A stretch of 47,142 bases of DNA from a bacterium (lineage in GTDB: Bacteria > Patescibacteriota > Microgenomatia > UBA1406 > GWC2-37-13), in the NCBI GenBank assembly GCA_030647255.1, contig JAUSJK010000073.1, positions 1 to 47,142 on the forward strand. The letters run 5' to 3'. The notes under the pieces were generated by a model, which worked only from the letters and a program-made list of their open reading frames with translations, ran no database searches and had not been told where the DNA came from. Below, piece after piece: positions 41,912 through 47,142 of this stretch; the first letter of the stretch is position 1; the number at the start of each line of letters is the position of its first letter. Position numbers and translations under genes: made by a program.

Positions 41912-41947
41912 CTAAATTAAAAATTAAAGATTAAATGAGGTTTTTCT

Positions 41948-42036
41948 GTCATTCTGGGGATCCCGAGGTTTGACGTCGGGAGACTCCAGAATCGTTGTGA
42001 ATACATTAACTACGATCCTGGACAAGCCAGGATGAC
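41948..42036. repeat. Palindromic intergenic element, copy 6 (inverted)
   Basis: GTCATTCTGG...CCAGGATGAC in the same orientation as copy 2. The first hairpin contains GGATCCCGAGGTTTGACG and the linker GTTGTGAATACATTAACTAC. The AT-rich bases on either side (41912-42066) hold no gene. Confidence 0.85.
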
Positions 42037-42066
42037 AAATATATTAATTGAAAATAATCTATCTCT

Positions 42067-42504
42067 ATGCATAAATATTTACCTTACACCAAAATATTGC
42101 TTTGTCTTGTATTTGCATTTCTTATCGCAGATATCTCGACAAAAGAATTATTTGTCGCCGGGACGCCAAAACTAAGAGACGATACGGGGGAGAGACTGGC
42201 GATGGCTTTTCAAGGACTGACGACGGGCTCGTTTATTGCCAAAAAAAATGACGCAGCCAAAGTAGGCGTGGCAGGATCTGTTTCAGCTTCGGCTGAACAA
42301 GAACTGAAGGACACTCCGTTCACACAACTTGTCAAAGGGGTCTATGCTAAAGAAAACTCTCACCTCTCGTACACTGTGATCAAAGAAAACGAAATAGTAT
42401 GGAGAGAATATAGGATATTTATCAAAGGAAAGATGGTAAAGGTAAAAGTACCAGAGCAAGAAGAGGCTTTGTCTCAAAATGCTCTTGAAAAGCTCCATGA
42501 ATAG
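42067..42504 (+). CDS. Exported hypothetical protein (145 aa)
   Basis: The protein begins with a signal-type hydrophobic segment (KILLCLVFAFLIADI, residues 9-23). The rest is polar, with VSASAEQELKDTPFTQLVKG and a beta-rich YTVIKENEIVWREYRIFIKG. No family was recognised. It is followed after 17 bases by a small membrane protein and then by dockerin genes on the same strand, so it is probably part of one exported-protein operon. Confidence 0.6.
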   Translation: MHKYLPYTKILLCLVFAFLIADISTKELFVAGTPKLRDDTGERLAMAFQGLTTGSFIAKKNDAAKVGVAGSVSASAEQELKDTPFTQLVKGVYAKENSHLSYTVIKENEIVWREYRIFIKGKMVKVKVPEQEEALSQNALEKLHE

Positions 42505-42521
42505 TATTAATTTAATACAGT

Positions 42522-42818
42522 ATGTATCTAGGCCCTTTCTATTTTGACACGAAAGAAGTTTTTTTGATTCTCGCGTCCTTATTATTGGGGTTGGCGATGT
42601 TTTTCAACTGGCCATTGTGGTGGTTTGATAAACAAATTCTTCTGACACTTGCGATCCTTATTCTTATTACTAAAGGCCTCCTTCCCTCGATTCACAACGA
42701 AGCGTTTTTTATACTCGCGATCGCCACGATATTTTTGTCTTTATATCTGCCCATTTTTCAGGTAGTATTATTCTATTTCCTCAGTTTCGTATTTTTCAGA
42801 GTTCTCAAAGTTGTATGA
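42522..42818 (+). CDS. Small membrane protein (98 aa)
   Basis: The protein is almost wholly hydrophobic with three to four membrane segments (VFLILASLLLGLAMFF, ILLTLAILILITKGLL, FFILAIATIFLSLYL and the end). No motif was recognised. Its stop overlaps the next start (ATGA at 42815), so the two are translationally coupled, and it may assist export or anchoring of the dockerin protein. Confidence 0.6.
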   Translation: MYLGPFYFDTKEVFLILASLLLGLAMFFNWPLWWFDKQILLTLAILILITKGLLPSIHNEAFFILAIATIFLSLYLPIFQVVLFYFLSFVFFRVLKVV

Positions 42819-44023
42819 ATACATTTGCGGTTAAAAATCTGCTGAAAGTTTTTCTCGTAGTATTTGTCTTACTAGCTGCATTTTCATTACTGCGAAACAA
42901 TTCTTTTGCTGCTAATTGCCCGCCAGGCGAGGCTCCGAATGCAAACGGACAATGTATCAAAATTTACTGTCCACCAGGAGAGACACCAGATGAGAGCGGT
43001 AAGTGTGTGCCAATCCCTCCGAATTGTCCACAAGGTGAAAGTCTAAATGAAAATGATCAATGTGTTCCTGATCCAACATCGACACCTTTTCCCACAGAGA
43101 CTCCTTACGTAGTACAGTCATGTCCTGTTGGTGGAACTGTTTGTGATACTCAGGGAAAAAACTGTTATGCATTTGAATGCACAAGTAGTTGTACTGGAAG
43201 TTACGATTCGAATATGAGCAGTTCCTATTCATGCGGAGGGACAAGCACGTGCTGCAGAGTTTCTAAGGGTGATACTCCTGTAACAGGAGGAGGTACGACG
43301 GGAGGATTAAACAGTTGTTCCTCATCTCAATACGAAGATCCGTTAGTTCATACATGTAAGACACTTAAAAATAATGGAAGTTCTTGTGAAGCCTATTACG
43401 AGTGTTTAAGCGGTTACTGTGATAGCGGGAATACGTGTAAAACGCCAGCGGGTGCTGCATGTACATCTCCAACACAATGTGGCGCAGGTTATTTATGTAA
43501 AGGTGGAAGTTGTGTAAGAGATAATACTTCTAGTGGAGGTGGGGGAACAGGCAGTACTGGTGGTACTGGCGGTGGCCAAGGTGGGGGAGAAGTATCTGGA
43601 GGAACTCCACCCGTTGTTCCGACGGTTTGTACTCCTGGACAAATAACATGTAAGTGTCCATTAGCAGATCAGCAATGGATTTGTAGTCCTCTTACAGAAA
43701 TAATCCCGACGTATAAGCAAGCAAAAGAAAATGCTTTGAATGCCTATCCACAGCTTCGTACTCTCTGTTATCATCAGGCCGCATCAACGTGTACATTGCC
43801 CAGCAATGGACCGCCTTCTCCAACCGTGCCTAATTGTAAGAAAGATAAAGGAGATGTCGACTGTGCAAATGGCATAAATGTTTTGGATTTTAATTTCTGG
43901 AAAGATACAATGAGAGGAGTGGTTGTTTTGTTGCCCGGTATGAATGCCGACTTTAACGCAGATAAGAAAATAAATATACTTGATTTTGAAATTTGGAGAA
44001 GAAATACGAGTAGTTATAAATAA
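42815..44023 (+). CDS. Exported Cys-rich protein with dockerin-like end
   Basis: The 402-residue protein has an N-terminal hydrophobic segment (LLKVFLVVFVLLAAFSLL). Three tandem repeats of the form CPPGExxxxxxGxCV follow (about 33-85), then a Cys-rich part (100-240) resembling small disulfide modules, and a Gly-rich linker (GGGGTGSTGGTGGGQGGG). The C-terminus has two dockerin-like Ca2+ loops: DVDCANGINVLDFNFW and DFNADKKINILDFEIW. Dockerins bind cohesins to build extracellular assemblies. The neighbours carry cohesin-like domains, so a pairing is plausible. Confidence 0.75.
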   Translation: MNTFAVKNLLKVFLVVFVLLAAFSLLRNNSFAANCPPGEAPNANGQCIKIYCPPGETPDESGKCVPIPPNCPQGESLNENDQCVPDPTSTPFPTETPYVVQSCPVGGTVCDTQGKNCYAFECTSSCTGSYDSNMSSSYSCGGTSTCCRVSKGDTPVTGGGTTGGLNSCSSSQYEDPLVHTCKTLKNNGSSCEAYYECLSGYCDSGNTCKTPAGAACTSPTQCGAGYLCKGGSCVRDNTSSGGGGTGSTGGTGGGQGGGEVSGGTPPVVPTVCTPGQITCKCPLADQQWICSPLTEIIPTYKQAKENALNAYPQLRTLCYHQAASTCTLPSNGPPSPTVPNCKKDKGDVDCANGINVLDFNFWKDTMRGVVVLLPGMNADFNADKKINILDFEIWRRNTSSYK

Positions 44024-44031
44024 TTTTATAT

Positions 44032-44991
44032 ATGAAACATCTTGATCACATGGCTCATTTATTCAAACCGAAAACAATCATTATTGTCTCATTGGCTCTG
44101 GCCTCTTTGGCTATCTTCTGGCAGTTAGCCAACCGTTCTCTTTCTCCTTCCAAAGCTGCTTCTCTCGGTGAGGCGACGGTGACTTTGATTGGGGAAGATA
44201 ATAAAGATTTACAGATGTATGTGGTGTCTGCAGTTGTAAAAGCGCCGTTAACGATAATTCCATCTGGGATGATGAGACCTATGACGTGGGATAAAATATC
44301 GGGAATAGATGTGACGTTTGATATGACAGGAGATATCCAGATGGGGCCGCCAACTTTAGCCAAGGTGGAGGAATATGGTTCTTCTCCCGCGAACGAAGCT
44401 TTGGAAGAAGTGGTGAAAGATGTGACAAATGCTGGTAAACGAGTTCATTTTGTGTATGTTGACAGAAAATCAACTTCTGAACTTCCGCCCGCCGTCATAA
44501 TCAAATTCCCCCTTATTCGCACGAGCCCTGTGGGAGGGACCATCCGCATAATCAATAATCAATCAGACATTGCGTTTGATGTGACGGGTATGGATCCAAC
44601 TACGTCGACAAACGACCTGCCTTTGACGTACGATGTAGACAGACTCGATCCGAAAAAATATTCATATCTTGTTCCAATGGTTTTACCTTCTCCTGCTCCT
44701 CAATATACAGGTATTCCGGCAGAGCCCACAGTTGTAGTGAATCCTAGATCGACAGTGACCCCAACGGGTAGTACTACATGTGCAAGCAATGCTCAAGGGG
44801 ACGCCAACTGCGACGGAAAAATAGACATGATTGATTTTGAAATCTTCCGGAAAGAGATGGCGGGGGAGTTAAAAACATTCAAAGGTGATTTTAATAAAAA
44901 CAAAAGAATAGATATTGTTGACTTTGAAATCTGGAGAGCCAATTTCTTCAAGCCAAAGGGGAATGTCAACAGTTCGGTTGAAGTTCCTTAA
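44032..44991 (+). CDS. Exported protein with cohesin-like domain and dockerin
   Basis: The 319-residue protein has an N-terminal anchor (about 14-34), a cohesin-like beta domain (about 45-215, with KISGIDVTFDMTGDIQM and RVHFVYVDRKSTSELPPAV), a Pro/Thr linker, and a two-loop dockerin (GDANCDGKIDMIDFEIFR and GDFNKNKRIDIVDFEIWR). The first domain aligns with the first domain of the next protein (KISGLDLVFKTEGGIQM). It begins eight bases after the previous stop. Such dual-domain proteins can bridge other components. Confidence 0.72.
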   Translation: MKHLDHMAHLFKPKTIIIVSLALASLAIFWQLANRSLSPSKAASLGEATVTLIGEDNKDLQMYVVSAVVKAPLTIIPSGMMRPMTWDKISGIDVTFDMTGDIQMGPPTLAKVEEYGSSPANEALEEVVKDVTNAGKRVHFVYVDRKSTSELPPAVIIKFPLIRTSPVGGTIRIINNQSDIAFDVTGMDPTTSTNDLPLTYDVDRLDPKKYSYLVPMVLPSPAPQYTGIPAEPTVVVNPRSTVTPTGSTTCASNAQGDANCDGKIDMIDFEIFRKEMAGELKTFKGDFNKNKRIDIVDFEIWRANFFKPKGNVNSSVEVP

Positions 44992-45002
44992 TTTTCATCC
45001 AT

Positions 45003-47142
45003 ATGAATAAAGTCAGAATACTAGTAGTAGGAGTAGTTATGATATCCGCCTTGTGGATAGGCGTGTCTGTATTCAACCGTTATTTGGGAAAATCGAAAGC
45101 GGCAGGTATACCGGCTACATTTGTGATGAGTGCTGATCCTCAGGAACTTTCTGTCGGGACAAACGGAGTTGTAAACGTGGTTATAAAACCAGCCGACGAT
45201 GGTACTTTGTCTCGTAAGATATCGGGACTTGATCTGGTATTCAAAACAGAAGGCGGCATCCAGATGACAGAGATACAAGCTCCAAAACCATATCCTTCCA
45301 CGCCAGGAGTTGCGGTTCAATCGAATATGATCCAAAATGAAGTTGGTCCCAATATGGCCCATGTCAGTTATGTATTTATCAATCCGACGTTGTCACTTCC
45401 ATCGGCTGTGCAGTTTCAGATAGCCTTCAAAGGAGTTTCGGGCGGAAAAGCAAGAATCTATCTTGATCCGGCCGAGAGCCAGGTGGTAGGAAACGTTGAA
45501 GGGAGCGCGTACGATCTGGGGGCAGGTGCATCGGTATCGGCGGACGTTTTTTTAAAAGGTAGCACTTCCGAACTCACCGTCCCCGTCCAAATGGACCCTC
45601 TCCGCATTGTGGCAAGCCCTGGTGAAACGATTCCCATTTCTCTCAAAGTAGGTCCACCTGCCGGTGATAAACTCATCTCCGGTTTTACTCTGAGTATTTC
45701 CTACAATGACAATGATCTCGAGCTACTCGATGTTTCTGATCCCATGGAGCTCACCGCAAACGGGGTTGAGGCAGCAAGTAAATTCACCCAGCTCAAAAAA
45801 GAGACTACTCCAGGCCACTTGTTACTGAGTTATGTCGCCATTTTGCCCGAAGCTCAACTCCCTCAGACCGCTCTATTCCATCTGAAAATGCGGGCAAAAA
45901 GAGTAGCAAAAGGTGTGTTTGATATGAGCGGACAGATAACGGGAAATATTCCTGAAAACGAGTACTCTATTAATCCCTCTATGCCAATCTACACTATCGA
46001 TCAGTTGCCGCCGCCGACGCCCACTCCGGCTCCTCCAACACCAACAGGTGGTCCAGGTCCAACTCCCGCACCTGGAGAATTAACACCCACACCAGCTGTT
46101 CCCGGAATACCAATAATCAAGCTCGCTCTTTTACAAAATCAGCGAGACAATATGACGAGTAGTGCAGTTGTACAACTTGTGATTGATAAAAATGGATTCG
46201 ATCCGACTGATACGGGGAATACCTCTCAGATGCTTTTGAGCAAAAACAAAGATTATAGCGGATCTGTTTGGGAACAATTTTCAGCTCTTCGTCCATGGAC
46301 ATTTGACGCAGGAGACGGACAAAAATTAATTTATGCGCAATTTAAAAAATCAACAGGAGAGATAGTTGAAGGAGCATATATATTCATACTCGATACGACA
46401 CCTCCCACTGTAACGATGTTTCTTCAGCCAAAATTATCTAATACCACACCGCAGTACATTACTATAGCAACTAATGATATAGTTGATGTGACTGGAGTTA
46501 GTAGTATGAGAGTAAGCAGACAACCTGATTTTTCTGATAATCCGGCGTGGAATCCATTTAACTTTAGAATGGCGTATGTACGTCCGGTTTCTCCTCGAGA
46601 CTCGAGTAGTCCGCCAACTGCAAATAGTCCAACAACTGTAAATAATTCCTTGACTTTATATGTACAATACAGAGATAGAGTAGGAAATATATCTCAAATA
46701 TATAAAGACACTGCCACGTGGGGTATGGTACTTTCTCCACCTGTCTCAGGCATCGTTTTGCGCCCGCCCATCGGTTCTTGCATGGAGTATAATCCAGCCC
46801 AAGGAACAACGCCTATACGCTGGTCATGGTTTGGTTACGACACGGTACTTCTTCAGGTATATGATGAAACAAATAACTGGTGGACAAATAGATGGGTGAG
46901 CGGCAGTTCATATATAGTAGACTCGAAAGATGGTGCAATACAGATTCCAGCTATCCCTCCGGGCCGGGATGTCTTTGCCAAGTATAGCCTGGATGGAAAC
47001 ACTTTTTCTGCCCTTGGAAAAGTAAAATGCGCTGGGGGGACAGCTCAACCTACTGTTACTCCTCCTCTAGGAAATGATGCCTGTGCCTGTGGACAGGATA
47101 ATGTATGTGGCGAGTGTTATTTTGAAAAATATGATGGTGTCG
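45003..47142 (+). CDS. Large exported protein with cohesin-like domains (partial)
   Basis: The frame is open to the window edge (at least 713 residues), so the 3' end is missing. It has an N-terminal membrane segment (about 5-25), a cohesin-like domain (about 37-180, FVMSADPQELSVGTNGVVNV), a second one (about 195-325, MDPLRIVASPGETIPISLKV), a Pro/Thr linker (PPPTPTPAPPTPTGGPGP), Ig/Fn3-like modules and a Cys-containing end (DACACGQDNVCGECYFEKY). It starts 11 bases after the dockerin gene. The layout suits a surface scaffold that receives dockerin-bearing proteins. Confidence 0.72.
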   Translation, partial: MNKVRILVVGVVMISALWIGVSVFNRYLGKSKAAGIPATFVMSADPQELSVGTNGVVNVVIKPADDGTLSRKISGLDLVFKTEGGIQMTEIQAPKPYPSTPGVAVQSNMIQNEVGPNMAHVSYVFINPTLSLPSAVQFQIAFKGVSGGKARIYLDPAESQVVGNVEGSAYDLGAGASVSADVFLKGSTSELTVPVQMDPLRIVASPGETIPISLKVGPPAGDKLISGFTLSISYNDNDLELLDVSDPMELTANGVEAASKFTQLKKETTPGHLLLSYVAILPEAQLPQTALFHLKMRAKRVAKGVFDMSGQITGNIPENEYSINPSMPIYTIDQLPPPTPTPAPPTPTGGPGPTPAPGELTPTPAVPGIPIIKLALLQNQRDNMTSSAVVQLVIDKNGFDPTDTGNTSQMLLSKNKDYSGSVWEQFSALRPWTFDAGDGQKLIYAQFKKSTGEIVEGAYIFILDTTPPTVTMFLQPKLSNTTPQYITIATNDIVDVTGVSSMRVSRQPDFSDNPAWNPFNFRMAYVRPVSPRDSSSPPTANSPTTVNNSLTLYVQYRDRVGNISQIYKDTATWGMVLSPPVSGIVLRPPIGSCMEYNPAQGTTPIRWSWFGYDTVLLQVYDETNNWWTNRWVSGSSYIVDSKDGAIQIPAIPPGRDVFAKYSLDGNTFSALGKVKCAGGTAQPTVTPPLGNDACACGQDNVCGECYFEKYDGV

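Overview
The window looks like a chromosomal segment of a Candidate Phyla Radiation (Patescibacteria) bacterium, most likely of the Microgenomates type. This is an inference from gene content and style: AT-rich DNA, short spacers, few recognisable Shine-Dalgarno sites, a lone HisA without other histidine genes, a PEGA-domain membrane protein, a TMTC-like TPR membrane protein, dockerin-bearing secreted proteins, a plant/cyanobacterium-like sucrose-phosphate synthase with a matching phosphatase, and palindromic intergenic repeats. No phage, plasmid or IS transposase genes were recognised.

Region by region. 1-8.0 kb: nucleoside diphosphate kinase, tRNA-Arg, a sortase, copy 1 of a structured RNA-like element, a PEGA protein, MreB, a WecG/TagA glycosyltransferase, a nucleotidyltransferase-like protein and a polytopic TPR protein. 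8.0-15.6 kb is accessory: two GIY-YIG proteins, tRNA-Ser, -Leu, -Arg and -Trp, a degenerate 31-bp tandem repeat, HisA, an LCP (LytR) protein, two HExxH peptidase-like genes, a peptidase gene fragment, and an HTH gene whose end runs into tRNA-Trp. 15.6-22.6 kb: fatty acid desaturase, an EEP-family hydrolase, a cation/Ca2+ exchanger, L,D-transpeptidase, glutaredoxin-like protein, transaldolase, RNA-like element copy 2 and a GH18-like protein. 22.7-35.0 kb is a carbohydrate block, almost all on the minus strand: hexokinase-like, sucrose-phosphatase-like and SPS-like genes, three GT4 paralogues, an APH-fold kinase, a GH13 glucosidase, a YdcF-like protein, plus Pth and GalT. 35.4-40.8 kb: zinc-ribbon membrane protein, two large unrecognised proteins transcribed divergently (one with a canonical EF-hand loop and a C-terminal membrane segment), a small acidic protein and an excisionase-like regulator. 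41.1-47.1 kb: a run of exported proteins with Cys-rich, cohesin-like and dockerin-like modules; the last gene is cut by the window edge.

How the parts may work together. MreB, LCP, sortase, L,D-transpeptidase, TagA and the exported cohesin/dockerin set point to an active Gram-positive-like cell surface. The SPS, SPP, hexokinase, GalT and transaldolase genes give a plausible hexose-phosphate to sucrose-type glycoside route, with four genes translationally coupled by 4-nt overlaps.

The strongest unexplained signals are: (1) two copies of a roughly 230-240-nt element with a conserved core and compensatory base changes in its closing helix; (2) an HTH gene that terminates inside tRNA-Trp, next to the tail of a decayed relative that also runs into a tRNA 5' half; (3) a recurrent -10 box placed 5-7 nt before the start codon, suggesting leaderless mRNAs; (4) palindromic elements between genes, with a second repeat family inside coding sequence.
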